Positions 16,855 to 28,281 of a stretch of DNA of 64,000 nt are shown in pieces. The DNA is taken from contig NC_007404.1 of assembly GCF_000012745.1 (NCBI RefSeq), forward strand, positions 558,001 through 622,000. Reading direction: 5' to 3'. The notes below the pieces were generated by a model. The model made no database searches and was not told where the DNA came from. It saw nothing but the letters and a program-made list of their open reading frames with translations. Every line of letters begins with the position of its first letter. Positions within the stretch are counted from its first letter, which is position 1. Position numbers and translations under genes: made by a program. Origin of the DNA: Thiobacillus denitrificans ATCC 25259. Lineage in GTDB: Bacteria > Pseudomonadota > Gammaproteobacteria > Burkholderiales > Thiobacillaceae.

Positions 16855-18600
16855 TCACTGCCTGCTGCCGACGCGCGGCAGGAGGTGCTGGAAACGCCGC
16901 AACTCCTCGTCCTCGAGCGAGGGATTGGCGACGACGATCGGGCGCAGGAAGATCACGAGTTCGGTCTGGCTGTTGATTTGCTCGTGCTGACCGAACACGG
17001 CGCCGATGCCTTCGGGGCGCGAAAGGCCCGGGATGCCGTCCCGCGCGTTGTTCGAGTCGTCCTGGATCAGCCCGCCGAGAATGACGGTCTGACCGCTGCG
17101 GACCTGCAGCAATGACTCCATTTCGCGGACCTGGATGACGGGAACCTGGTTGGGGATCGCGACCGGAATGCTTGGATTGGGATCTCGGACGAAACCGACG
17201 TTTCGCGAAATCGTCGGGCGGACCGTCAGCGAAACCATCCCGTTCTCGTTGATCTGCGGCGTCATCGTCATCACGATGCCGACCGGCACGGTCTGCGGCG
17301 TCGTCGTGAACGTCGTCGTCGTCCCTACGTTCGCGGTCGCCGTCGTGTCGGCTTTGACGTTGAAATACACGAGATTGTCGACGACCTTGAGCAGCGCGGT
17401 CTGGTTGTTCAGCGCCATGAGCTTGGGGCTCGACAGCACCTTGGCCTTGCCGAACGATTCCAGCAGGTCGATCGCGGCGGTAAATCCGTTACTACCCGCG
17501 TTGGTGTACGTCGCCTGGATGAACGGTGTGAGTGTGTTGGCGAGCGCGTTGCTGCCGCCGCTCAAAGTGTTGATCGTCCACCCCGTCGTACCCTCCAGGG
17601 CCTTCGACCAGTCGATACCCGCGCGATACTGGTCCTTGAGCGTGACTTCGACGATCGTCGCCTCGATCAGCACCTGCCGCTGCGCCGATTGCATCACGCG
17701 GTCGAGGTATTGCTGGACCAGCGCCTGCTGTTTGGCGGTGCCGAGCACGGTCACGGTTCCGGCCACAGGGTTGACCGCGACGTCGTTGCTTGCGTCGAAG
17801 CTCGACTGTCTGTCGAATGCCGCGGTGAACAGGCTGGCGGCCCCGGCGCCGGCCTTGCTCGCAGCTTCGGCCTGCGAGACGCGTTCGGCGCGTGCTGCCT
17901 TCTCGGCCTCCAGACGCGCGGCGCGCTCCTCGTTGCTCTGGGTGACGGCGCGAGTGCCCGCGAGAATCGTGCGGATGTTCTCGGCAAGCACGTTCCAGAG
18001 GTTGTTGTTGGATTCGCTCGCGACCGTGGTCGTCGACGAGTTGCCGACGGCCGAACCGCCTGCGCTCGCCGAGCTGATGTTTCCGCCGGTGCTAGCGATC
18101 TGCGCCGCGACCCCGACGCTCGATGTCGTGTTGCGCGCGACGTTGACGTAGTTGACGGTATAGGTCTTGACGTAGGGCGAGTCGGGCATGATCGACACCG
18201 TGCGCCCGTTCATCTCGTAGCGCAGATCGGCCTGGCGCGCGATGCGCTCGAGGATCGCCGGCAGGGGCTCCTGCACGGCGTTGAGCGAGACGCGACCGGA
18301 GATGCCCGGATGCAGGTCGATGTTGTACTGGGTGTCGCGCGCGATCGAGAACAGCAGATCCTTGACCGGGACGTCGTTGACCACGACCGTATACGTCGGT
18401 ACGGGCGCGCTGGGTTTCGGTGGCGGCAGCACGGGCGCGGCCCGGACCGGAGCCGGCGGCGTGCCTGCCGCGGGCTGGGCCGGTTGCGTGATGTGGCCGG
18501 GCGAGGTGTCGAACGCCCGCGGCGGCACGCATCCGCTCGTGAGCACCACGGCAGCGAGCAGCGTCAAGCGAAAGCGTTTCAAGCCAGTGTTCATCGTCAT
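16855..18600 (-). CDS. mshL: MSHA-type secretin lipoprotein MshL
   Basis: Outer membrane secretin that forms the pilus exit pore. The 581 residues start with a lipoprotein signal peptide (VLTSGC, lipobox Cys at about 24) and a proline-rich stretch. A STN/N0-type domain follows (VPVKDLLFSIARD), then N1/N2-like domains interrupted by a Ser/Thr/Asn-rich insert (about 165-210). The C-terminal secretin domain carries the family motif VPVIQVREMESLLQVRSGQTV and ILGGLIQDD. The ATG overlaps the mshM stop (ATGA). Confidence 0.92.
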   Translation of the reverse strand: MTMNTGLKRFRLTLLAAVVLTSGCVPPRAFDTSPGHITQPAQPAAGTPPAPVRAAPVLPPPKPSAPVPTYTVVVNDVPVKDLLFSIARDTQYNIDLHPGISGRVSLNAVQEPLPAILERIARQADLRYEMNGRTVSIMPDSPYVKTYTVNYVNVARNTTSSVGVAAQIASTGGNISSASAGGSAVGNSSTTTVASESNNNLWNVLAENIRTILAGTRAVTQSNEERAARLEAEKAARAERVSQAEAASKAGAGAASLFTAAFDRQSSFDASNDVAVNPVAGTVTVLGTAKQQALVQQYLDRVMQSAQRQVLIEATIVEVTLKDQYRAGIDWSKALEGTTGWTINTLSGGSNALANTLTPFIQATYTNAGSNGFTAAIDLLESFGKAKVLSSPKLMALNNQTALLKVVDNLVYFNVKADTTATANVGTTTTFTTTPQTVPVGIVMTMTPQINENGMVSLTVRPTISRNVGFVRDPNPSIPVAIPNQVPVIQVREMESLLQVRSGQTVILGGLIQDDSNNARDGIPGLSRPEGIGAVFGQHEQINSQTELVIFLRPIVVANPSLEDEELRRFQHLLPRVGSRQ

Positions 18601-19910
18601 CCAGTAGGCAGCGCCACGGCGCGCATTTTCCTTACGGTGCGCAGAAACGGCGCGTCCCGCAGGGCCTCGACGCCGGGCGTCGTGGCCGGCAGCTGGCGCA
18701 GGGCCGTCGTCGCCGCGTCACGGTCGGGGAATTCTCCGACCAGTATCATCCAGGCAGGGGCGCCCCGGCTGCGTCCGTAGAACACGCGCACGGGCCGTGG
18801 CGTGTTGGGATCCAGGCCTGCCAATAATACGGCTGCCTGCGCCGCATCTTTAGCCGCAGCGACCTGGATGACATGGGTGCCCGGCGCCGCGGCAGCGAGC
18901 CATTGCCGGGTCAGGCGCGCCTCGTCGAGGACGCGTACAGCGTGGGATACGGCGGGCTCCGGAACCGCCGCAGCCGCCGGGATCGCGGCGGAAGGTTGTG
19001 GGCGCGCTTGCCAGGCAGCCCAGGCGAGCAGTCCGAGCGCGACCGCGCCCACGCCCAGCCAGGCCCAACGCCGATTCGTCATGCGGCGCGGCGCGGTGCG
19101 TTGAGTCTGCGGCAGCTCGGCGTCGCCGGCCGCGGCGTCGAGGTGGGCGAGCGTCAGGGTGTGGGTCTGGGCGGCGTAGGCTGCGAGCAGGGTCTTGTCG
19201 GCGAGCACGTTGATGCGCCGCGACAGTCCCGCGGACAGGCGTGTGAGGCGCGCGATCAGGGCTTCCGAGAACAGGTCGGGCCCGCGGTAGCCGGCAACGG
19301 CAAGACGGGCGCGCAGGTAGTCGCCGACTTCGCCTTCGTTCAGGGGCGACAGGTAGAGGCTCAGGGTGATGCGGTCCCTGAGCTGGCGGATGCGCGGGTC
19401 GGCGAGCTGGGTGTCGAGTTCCGGCTGGCCGAACAACACGATTTGCAGGAGCTTGTCAGTGGCGGTCTCGAGGTTGGTCAGAAGGCGCAGGAATTCGAGC
19501 TTGTCGAGGGCAATGCCTTGCGCTTCCTCGACGAACACGACGACGCGCCGTCCCGCCTCGTGCCGGGCGAGGAGCACGGCGTTGAGCTGGGCGAGGCGCG
19601 CGTGCCGCCCGCTCGCCGTGGTTTCGCCGAGGTCGGCGAGGATCGCGGCCAGCATGTCGTCGGGGTCGAGCGACGGATTGCCGAGGTAGACGCTGTCGAC
19701 ATCGTCGGGAAGCTGGGCTGCGAGCTTGCGGCACAGCATGGTCTTGCCGCTGCCGACCTCGCCGACGACCTTGATGATGCCTTCACCGTGCGCGATCGCG
19801 TAGAGCAATGCCGCAAGGATTTCTCCACGCTGGCCGCCGGCGTACCAGTACTCGGTGTTCGGCGTGATGCGGAAGGGCGCTTCTTTCAGGCCGAAGTAGT
19901 CGAGATACAC
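18597..19910 (-). CDS. mshM: MshM/ExeA-type AAA ATPase with C-terminal SPOR domain
   Basis: ATPase thought to help secretin assembly, like ExeA in type II secretion. The 437 residues open with the ExeA signature (YFGLKEAPFRITPN), Walker A GEVGSGKT (about 49-56), Walker B VVVFVEEAQ, and sensor LVLFGQPEL-type motif (IVLFGQPELD). A membrane helix near 282-300 (GVGAVALGLLAWAAW) precedes a periplasmic C-terminal domain of SPOR type (HVIQVAAAKDAAQAAVLLAGL), which would bind peptidoglycan. Ten bases after the response regulator, so it is the second gene of the operon. Confidence 0.87.
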   Translation of the reverse strand: MYLDYFGLKEAPFRITPNTEYWYAGGQRGEILAALLYAIAHGEGIIKVVGEVGSGKTMLCRKLAAQLPDDVDSVYLGNPSLDPDDMLAAILADLGETTASGRHARLAQLNAVLLARHEAGRRVVVFVEEAQGIALDKLEFLRLLTNLETATDKLLQIVLFGQPELDTQLADPRIRQLRDRITLSLYLSPLNEGEVGDYLRARLAVAGYRGPDLFSEALIARLTRLSAGLSRRINVLADKTLLAAYAAQTHTLTLAHLDAAAGDAELPQTQRTAPRRMTNRRWAWLGVGAVALGLLAWAAWQARPQPSAAIPAAAAVPEPAVSHAVRVLDEARLTRQWLAAAAPGTHVIQVAAAKDAAQAAVLLAGLDPNTPRPVRVFYGRSRGAPAWMILVGEFPDRDAATTALRQLPATTPGVEALRDAPFLRTVRKMRAVALPTG

Positions 19911-19919
19911 GGACGAGGG

Positions 19920-21350
19920 CTATTCGCTTCCGTAGGTCTGCATGCGGCTGTAGAGCGTGGTGCGGTTGATGCCGAGCAGCTTCGCTGCCTGCGACAGGTT
20001 GCCGTGCGTCATGTTGAGCGCGGCTTCGACGTAGGCTTTTTCCCACTGGCGCAACGTGACGTCGAGGTTGAAGTTGGCGAGCGTCTGCAGCTGCTTGCGC
20101 GCGAGTTCGATCAGCGCCTTGCTGTCGCTCGCCAGCGGGATTTCCTGGGGGTAGGCCTGATCGGTGTCGAGTTCGGCTTCGAGCTGCTCGACGTTGACCG
20201 TCGTTCCCGGATACTTCGTCGTCAGGCGGATCGCGATGTTGCGCAGTTCGCGAACGTTGCCGGGGAAGTGATAGTCCTTCCAGATCTGCTGGGCACGCGA
20301 ATCGAGCTGGAAGGGTGCGCTCTTGGCTTCGCGCGCATAGAAATCACGGAAGTGCTCGAGCAGCGTGAGCTTGTCCTGGCCCATTTCTCGCAGCGGCGGC
20401 ACGGTGATCGAAAATACCGACAGACGGTGGTAGAGGTCGGCGCGGAAGCGCCCGGCCTTGATCTCGGCGCGCAAGTCGCGGTTGGTCGCGGTGACCACGC
20501 GGGCGTTCGAGAAGCGCGGCTGGGTTTCGCCGACGCGCTGGTATTCGCCATTTTCGAGCACGCGCAGGAGCTTGGCCTGCAGTTCGAGCGGCAATTCGCC
20601 GATTTCGTCGAGGAACAGCGTGCCGTTCTCGGCCTCCTCGAAGTAGCCCGCCCGGGCGCTGGTCGCGCCGGTGAACGCGCCCTTGGCGTAACCGAACAGC
20701 GTCGGTTCGACCAGCGTCGGCGAGATCGCGGCACAGTTGAGCGCGAGGTAGGGCTTGGCCGAGCGCGGCGAGAGCTGATGCAGACTCGACGCGACGCGCT
20801 CCTTGCCGCTGCCCGATTCGCCTTCGATCAGCACCGGGAACGGCGCTGCGGCGTATTGCTTGATCTGTTCGCGCAGCTTGTCCATGGCCGGGCTCTGCCC
20901 GACGATCCCGGAGTCCTTGGCCGGCGCCGGCGCCTTGTCGGCGCTGCGCTCGGCGTCCTGCACGAGCAGCGCGTTGAACAGCAGCGACTTCAGGCGTTCC
21001 GGCTCGCAGGGCTTGGCGACGAAGTCGATCGCGCCGAGCGCCCGCGCATGACGCGCGTTGGCCTCGTCGCTCTGGCCCGACAGGACCAGGATCTTGATGC
21101 TCGGGGAAATGCCGAGCAGATCGGCGATCAGGGCGAAGCCCTCGTCGGGCTTGTGCGGCTGCGGCGGCAGGCCGAGGTCGACGAGCGCCAGTTGCGGCGG
21201 CTCGTCGAGCTGCATCATCAGGCTTCTGACCTGTGCGCGCGACTCGGCGGCCGAGATTTCGAAGTCCTTGCTGAGAACGTAGGTCAGAGTGTCGGAAATC
21301 AGCGGATCGTCATCGACGATCAGCAAAGTCGGCTTGTTGGTTTGGACCAC
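19920..21350 (-). CDS. sigma-54-dependent response regulator (PrsR-like), first gene of the pilus operon
   Basis: Bacterial enhancer-binding protein. The frame is open to 21470, but GTG 21350 with GGAGG four bases upstream gives a receiver beginning at its first strand ([11 protein letters not shown]). The phosphoacceptor is Asp58 (ALVDLGLP). The AAA+ domain has Walker A GESGSGKE, the sigma-54 contact loop GAFTGA, and Walker [10 protein letters not shown]. The C-terminus is a Fis-type helix-turn-helix ([19 protein letters not shown]). The receiver resembles PrsR regulators of PEP-CTERM systems, but no PEP-CTERM genes are here. The likely kinase is at 7804; the candidate target is the -24/-12 promoter at 7630. 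Confidence 0.9.
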   Translation of the reverse strand: MVQTNKPTLLIVDDDPLISDTLTYVLSKDFEISAAESRAQVRSLMMQLDEPPQLALVDLGLPPQPHKPDEGFALIADLLGISPSIKILVLSGQSDEANARHARALGAIDFVAKPCEPERLKSLLFNALLVQDAERSADKAPAPAKDSGIVGQSPAMDKLREQIKQYAAAPFPVLIEGESGSGKERVASSLHQLSPRSAKPYLALNCAAISPTLVEPTLFGYAKGAFTGATSARAGYFEEAENGTLFLDEIGELPLELQAKLLRVLENGEYQRVGETQPRFSNARVVTATNRDLRAEIKAGRFRADLYHRLSVFSITVPPLREMGQDKLTLLEHFRDFYAREAKSAPFQLDSRAQQIWKDYHFPGNVRELRNIAIRLTTKYPGTTVNVEQLEAELDTDQAYPQEIPLASDSKALIELARKQLQTLANFNLDVTLRQWEKAYVEAALNMTHGNLSQAAKLLGINRTTLYSRMQTYGSE

Positions 21351-21491
21351 ATATCCTCCGGTCGAGTCGTGCCGACCATGCGTCTGCTCTCGGCGGGCAG
21401 GACGTTTTTTGTGCGCTGTCGGACTTTCGACGATTGTGCCAGAGAGGCAATCAAAGTGAAACCGGCGCACGTGGGCGCCGGCATCCGCGGC

Positions 21492-21514
21492 GCGGCCGGC
21501 CGGGAAGCCGGCCT
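21492..21514. other. GC-rich hairpin between the PilZ-like gene and the response regulator
   Basis: GGCCGGC and GCCGGCC flank a six-base loop just downstream of the stop at 21518. There is no T-run on either side, so it is a weak candidate for a terminator or RNA-processing element separating the two minus-strand genes. Confidence 0.35.
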
Positions 21515-21517
21515 GTG

Positions 21518-23194
21518 TCAGTCCAGGGGGTCGATGCCGACCCGCATCCAGCCTTCGGAGCGGTCGATCGGATTGCCGAGGATGAGGTGTGTTCGCTCGG
21601 CGGAACCGTGCACTTCCAGCATCTTGCCCGGGGCGAAGAGGATCGGATCGAGGACGAGGCTGGGCGGGGACGTGTCGAGCCGGAGGCAGGCGTGCGGCAG
21701 CATGCCCGCGCCATCGTCGACGCCTTTGACCGTATAGGCGGGTGTCGACAGGTCGACAAGCATGGTCAATTCCGGCCTGCCCGGCAGGATTTCGATGCCG
21801 ACGGAGCTGGTTTCGTCGCCCTCGCGCGCCAGGCGGCGGACGACGCCGAGCTGCCAGTCGTCGCGGTCGTGCGGCCTAACCCCGATCAGGGCGCCCACGC
21901 GGAGCCAGTCCTTGTCGCGCGACTCGACGCGCGCGCCCAGGCCGCACTCGCTTTCGTCGTGGATCACCCAGCGCTCGACGTCGGGGGAGGGGACCGCACG
22001 GTTTTTCAGGATCGACGCGCGGTCGCGGGTGCGCTCGGTGACGAAGCCGTAGACGTGCACGTCGTCGGCCTCGTTGTAGTCGAGCCCGGTTCCGTACGGG
22101 GACACGCGCGCAGGCGCGTTGCTGAGCTTGATCTGGGCGACGACGGTGCTCAGTCCGTGCGCGACGTCGACCAGCCGCTTGACCGCTTCGCGCGGCGCTC
22201 GCCGCTGCTCGCGCCTGGCGAGCGGAGCCCACTGTTGGCGCAGGTAGTCGAGCAGTTCGAGGCTTTCGGCGGTACGCGCGTCGCCGAGGCCGGCCTGCCG
22301 CGGCGCGCCGCCGCGCAACAGGTCGCCGAAGATCTCGTTCACGCGCTGCAGCAGACGCTCCGTTTCCCAGAAACGCAGGGGTTTCGCGAGGTCAGGTTTG
22401 CGCAGCCGGCGTGGCCCCTCGTCGGCCGCGAGGTCGATCACGAAGGTGTGGCGATCGGGGTCGAGGTGCGTTTCGAGCTGAAGCATGCCGTGCCAGTTGC
22501 AGAGCCAGCGGTCGAGCATGTTGATCTGCCGGGGGTAGAGCGTTCCCGAGTTGGCGAGATTCAGCATCAGGATGTGCACGTACGCGGTCTCGCAGCTGCA
22601 GTCGGAATTCTCGTCGGGATAGGCACGTTGCGCGCTGCGCTGAAAGCCCCCGCTCTCGGCGATGCGGTAGAGATTGTGCAGGCGTAGCCACAGCTTTTCG
22701 CCGGCCGCGAGGTAACGCATCGACCGGCACTTCAGCAGCTGGCCGAACGCACGCACCGCGCGCAGGGTGATGCGCGGGATCACGTCCGCGTGGCGCCCGC
22801 CCGGGTCGCGCGAAAGGTGGAGCACGAAGCTGTGATAACCGCGCGCGAGTTCCCAGGAAAGCCCGTAGATCGCGTGCCAGAGCTGGCTTTCCATCTGCCG
22901 CGACATGCGAGGGTTGCGCAGGTACTGGCGCACGAGCGTGTCCTGCAGATCGCGCGAGCGTTCGTCGAGCAGCATGAATATCTCGAGGCGTGCGCGCGTG
23001 AAGCTCTCGGGGTCTTCATTGGAGCGCTTGAGCGTGCGGCAGACGGCGTCCTGGCACTTGAAGGCGTCGCCGACCGGCAGGCCGTCGAGCCAGCGGGCCG
23101 CCGATTTGAGGTCGTTCAGAGGGTCGTCGGCGCGCTTACCGGTGGGCACCAGGCGGGAAAGCTGCGCGGTAAATCTGGTGGCCAAAGAGCTCAT
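21518..23194 (-). CDS. uncharacterised 558-residue protein with PilZ-like motifs
   Basis: I do not recognise a named family. The N-terminal two-thirds is helical, rich in Arg, Leu and Trp (LWHAIYGLSWELARGYHSF, LRLHNLYRIAESGG) with cysteine pairs (DCSCET), and has no signal peptide or membrane segment, so it is cytoplasmic. The C-terminal third has an RxxxR motif (RRAPR) and the D-x-S-x-x-G motif DESECGLGARV, the two hallmarks of PilZ cyclic di-GMP domains, though they are spaced further apart than in ordinary PilZ proteins. It precedes the pilus operon on the same strand. A role in cyclic di-GMP control of pili or motility is an inference. Confidence 0.6.
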   Translation of the reverse strand: MSSLATRFTAQLSRLVPTGKRADDPLNDLKSAARWLDGLPVGDAFKCQDAVCRTLKRSNEDPESFTRARLEIFMLLDERSRDLQDTLVRQYLRNPRMSRQMESQLWHAIYGLSWELARGYHSFVLHLSRDPGGRHADVIPRITLRAVRAFGQLLKCRSMRYLAAGEKLWLRLHNLYRIAESGGFQRSAQRAYPDENSDCSCETAYVHILMLNLANSGTLYPRQINMLDRWLCNWHGMLQLETHLDPDRHTFVIDLAADEGPRRLRKPDLAKPLRFWETERLLQRVNEIFGDLLRGGAPRQAGLGDARTAESLELLDYLRQQWAPLARREQRRAPREAVKRLVDVAHGLSTVVAQIKLSNAPARVSPYGTGLDYNEADDVHVYGFVTERTRDRASILKNRAVPSPDVERWVIHDESECGLGARVESRDKDWLRVGALIGVRPHDRDDWQLGVVRRLAREGDETSSVGIEILPGRPELTMLVDLSTPAYTVKGVDDGAGMLPHACLRLDTSPPSLVLDPILFAPGKMLEVHGSAERTHLILGNPIDRSEGWMRVGIDPLD

Positions 23195-23266
23195 GGGTAG
23201 GCAAATCCGGTCGGGACCACATCAAGGTACCGGTCTATCCAGCAAGCTTTGTGCCAGTCTCTTTGT

Positions 23267-25885
<2,619 letters not shown>

Positions 25886-26044
25886 GTTTCGGGGGGCATC
25901 GTGCGTGAACGGCGGACAGTAAGGCATTGTATCCGCTAACGTTCCGCACTTACACGCGATACCACGGCCCGCCGAGGGCGAAGCGCCCGCTCCTCGCGGC
26001 CCGAGTCGGTGTCGTTCGCGGCCGGTGCTGTCGGAAAGAACGGA

Positions 26045-26075
26045 CGCGGTACCGGCGAGGATTCGCGGTACCGCG
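26045..26075. repeat. 9-base inverted repeat upstream of alaS
   Basis: CGCGGTACC (26045-26053) and GGTACCGCG (26067-26075) form a perfect inverted repeat with a 13-base loop in the 269-base spacer between the HMA-like gene and alaS. It has no T-run. It could be an RNA hairpin at the end of the nor transcript or an element of the alaS leader. The rest of the spacer (25886-26154) holds no supported gene. Confidence 0.4.
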
Positions 26076-26154
26076 CGTGTTTGCTGGATGGGCGGCGGTG
26101 ACGCCCGAGGGCGCGCCGCAGGGAAGCGGCGGCCGGACGATACGACTGCGTTCG

Positions 26155-26412
26155 CTAGCTGCCGCAGCCGCCGCAGCAGCTCCCGCTCGCGTGTGGATGC
26201 CGCGGCGCTTCGACCCGCACGCCGGCTTGTTCGAGGACGGCGACGAGTTCGGCGCGGGTCGGCGCGATGTCCTCGAGGCGCGCATGCAGGCTCGCGGGCG
26301 CGTCGAAGAATGACACGTGCTGCACGCCCTGCAGGGCCTTGAGGCGGGCGCCGGCGGCTTCGGCTGCTTCGGCCGTGATGGGACCGGCGATGTCGAGAAT
26401 CTCGATTTTCAT
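26155..26412 (-). CDS. small HMA-fold-like protein with C-terminal cysteine tail, last gene of the nor cluster
   Basis: 85 residues preceded by a strong ribosome site (AAGGAG, five-base spacing). The order of predicted strands and helices ([42 protein letters not shown]) fits the beta-alpha-beta-beta-alpha-beta ferredoxin-like fold of heavy-metal-associated domains. However, the usual metal loop MxCxxC is absent (AGPITAEA instead). The only cysteines are in the tail SCCGGCGS. It lies 22 bases after norD on the same strand. A metal- or persulfide-binding role in Nor maturation is an inference; no such family is known to me. Confidence 0.72.
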   Translation of the reverse strand: MKIEILDIAGPITAEAAEAAGARLKALQGVQHVSFFDAPASLHARLEDIAPTRAELVAVLEQAGVRVEAPRHPHASGSCCGGCGS

Positions 26413-26434
26413 GTGTGCTCCTTCGGGTTGAGGG

Positions 26435-28279
26435 TCAGATGTTTTCGGTAAGCCGCGCGTAAAGGCTCGGCAGGACCTGCGGCAGCATGGCCGCGTCGTG
26501 GACGACGACGAAGCCGCTTGCGCCGAACAGATGCGGCAGGTAATCGCCGGCCGCCTCGTCGATCGTCACGCAAAACGGCGTGAGCCCTTGGCGCCGGGCT
26601 TCGAGGATCGCCATGCGCGTGTCCTCGATGCCATAGCGGCCTTCGTACTTGTCGAGGTCGTTGGGCTTGCCGTCGGTCAGGATCAGCAGCAGGCGACGGC
26701 TCGACTTGCGGGTCGCGAGAATCGCGGCGGCGTGGCGGATCGCCGCGCCCATGCGCGTGTAATAGCCGGGCTTGAGCGTCGCGAGGCGGCCGCGGATGCC
26801 GTCGTCGTAGCGTTCGTCGAAGCCCTTGAGCAGGTGAAAGCGCACGTTGTCGCGCCGCACCGACGAGAAGCCGTAGAGCGCGAAGCGGTCGCCGGTCGCG
26901 GCCAGCGCTTCGCCGAACAGCAACAGGCTGTCGCGGATCACCTCGATCACGCGCGCGCTGTTGTTGACCCAGGCGTCGGTCGACAGCGACAGATCGGCCA
27001 GCAGCAGGCAGGACAAGTCGCGCTGCTGCTTGCGGCTGTCGACATAGAGGCCCGGCTCGCTGCTGCGTACGCCGTCGATCTTGTCGGCCGCGAAGCGCAC
27101 GCAGGCGTCGATGTCGAGGTCGCTTCCGGACAGTTGCGCACGCAGGCGGGCGCGCTGCGTCGTCAACGCCTGGAATTGCTGGCGCAGCCGCTTCGCCGGC
27201 GCGCGCAGGGTCTGCGGCAGCGGGCAGGGCTCGGCGTCGCGCGCGACCATCATCTGCAGGCGGCAATGGTCGGGCTGCAAGCGCTGCTTGCGGTAGTTCC
27301 ACTCCGGCAGCAGGATGCCGTCGGCGAGCACGAGGTCGTCGTCGGCCTCGGCCGGAAGGTCGAGATCGAAGCGCACGCGGCTCGCCGCGGTGCTCTTGTC
27401 GTCGTCGGCGACGCTCAAGATGTCGAGATCGTTCGCCGCCTTGGCCGCGTGTTCGTTCTCGTCTTCGTCGAGCGGGCGGTCGACCTTGACGAATTCCGCC
27501 CAGGAAAAGAGGCTTTCAGCGCGGAAGAGCAGCATGAAGGGGCTCTTCGCCTCGGGCATCTCGACCCGTTCGGCGCGGCGCTTGCGCGCTTCCTCGTCGG
27601 CCTGCGACTTGGCGCTGCCCGGCTGCGGCGACTTCGCGCTGCCGGCCTGGCGGGCGTCGCCGGTATTGACGGGCGGCGTCGGATGCAACCACAGCGGAAC
27701 GGGCATCGGCGGGTGCTTGCCCGCCATGAAGTCGGTGACTGAGCCGGGTTCGGTGAGCGCAGCGCGGATCGCCGCCTCGGCCGCGGCTTCCTGGTCGCGC
27801 AAGCGCTCGGGCTTCGGCCGCAGATTCAGCAGGTCCCCGACGAGCCGGCGATAGCGCGGCGCGAGGCCGGGCAGGGCTGCCAGCGCGGCGCGTGTCGCGG
27901 CCTGATTGCGCACGATCCACGGGGCTTGGGGTGCGACGTCGTGCGCCGCGAGCGCGAGCAGCCAGAGGTAGAGTTCGCGGTTCTGTGCGCGCTCCGGGAA
28001 GACGTCGAGTTCGGCGGGCAGATGCAGTGTGGTGTCGTCGCTCCAGGCGAGCTCGATCTTTTCGCCGACGCCGGCGACGCGTTCCATCCAGCTGCGCCGC
28101 GCGCCGTGGGCCGTCGCCGTGCCGGCGCGCACGCTCAGTCCGGGGTCGCCGCCGAGGGCGCGGAAGAAGATCGGCGCGATCGGATCGATTTCGCGCAGCG
28201 TCACCCGTGCCTTCGGAAAGCCGCGGTGCGCGGTGCGGGTGATCAGCTTGTCCCAGAGGCCGCCGACGAATTCTTCCAT
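26435..28279 (-). CDS. norD: nitric oxide reductase activation protein NorD (VWA domain)
   Basis: Accessory protein that acts with the AAA+ ATPase NorQ to insert or activate the iron centre of cNor. From ATG 28279 (MEEFVGGLWDKL) the product has 614 residues; the longer open frame upstream is the polyferredoxin gene read out of frame. The C-terminal von Willebrand A domain has the MIDAS motif LLADLSLSTDAW (DxSxS) and LILTDGKPND. The middle is acidic and variable. It lies two bases after the polyferredoxin gene. Confidence 0.92.
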   Translation of the reverse strand: MEEFVGGLWDKLITRTAHRGFPKARVTLREIDPIAPIFFRALGGDPGLSVRAGTATAHGARRSWMERVAGVGEKIELAWSDDTTLHLPAELDVFPERAQNRELYLWLLALAAHDVAPQAPWIVRNQAATRAALAALPGLAPRYRRLVGDLLNLRPKPERLRDQEAAAEAAIRAALTEPGSVTDFMAGKHPPMPVPLWLHPTPPVNTGDARQAGSAKSPQPGSAKSQADEEARKRRAERVEMPEAKSPFMLLFRAESLFSWAEFVKVDRPLDEDENEHAAKAANDLDILSVADDDKSTAASRVRFDLDLPAEADDDLVLADGILLPEWNYRKQRLQPDHCRLQMMVARDAEPCPLPQTLRAPAKRLRQQFQALTTQRARLRAQLSGSDLDIDACVRFAADKIDGVRSSEPGLYVDSRKQQRDLSCLLLADLSLSTDAWVNNSARVIEVIRDSLLLFGEALAATGDRFALYGFSSVRRDNVRFHLLKGFDERYDDGIRGRLATLKPGYYTRMGAAIRHAAAILATRKSSRRLLLILTDGKPNDLDKYEGRYGIEDTRMAILEARRQGLTPFCVTIDEAAGDYLPHLFGASGFVVVHDAAMLPQVLPSLYARLTENI

Positions 28280-28281
28280 GG

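Noticed and set aside
16840..16870. tRNA T-arm-like sequence (GATTCGAATC) between mshL and mshN
   Set aside because: No acceptor stem, D-arm or anticodon arm can be drawn around it; it is a short chance palindrome.
21426..21441. TGGCAC element upstream of the response regulator as a second sigma-54 promoter
   Set aside because: The -24 half is perfect, but the -12 half reads TCGA instead of TTGC, so the essential GC is missing.
21430..21480. Longer response regulator starting at 21470
   Set aside because: The added 40 residues are not receiver-like, and GTG 21350 has a GGAGG site at the right distance directly before the first receiver strand.
18873..21737. 954-codon plus-strand open frame across mshM and the response regulator
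   Set aside because: Antisense to two well-supported genes, with low-complexity Arg/Val/Glu-rich translation and no domain.
25950..26285. Possible small gene upstream of alaS
   Set aside because: The translation is a Ser/Arg/Ala low-complexity string that overlaps the supported 85-residue gene; no ribosome site.
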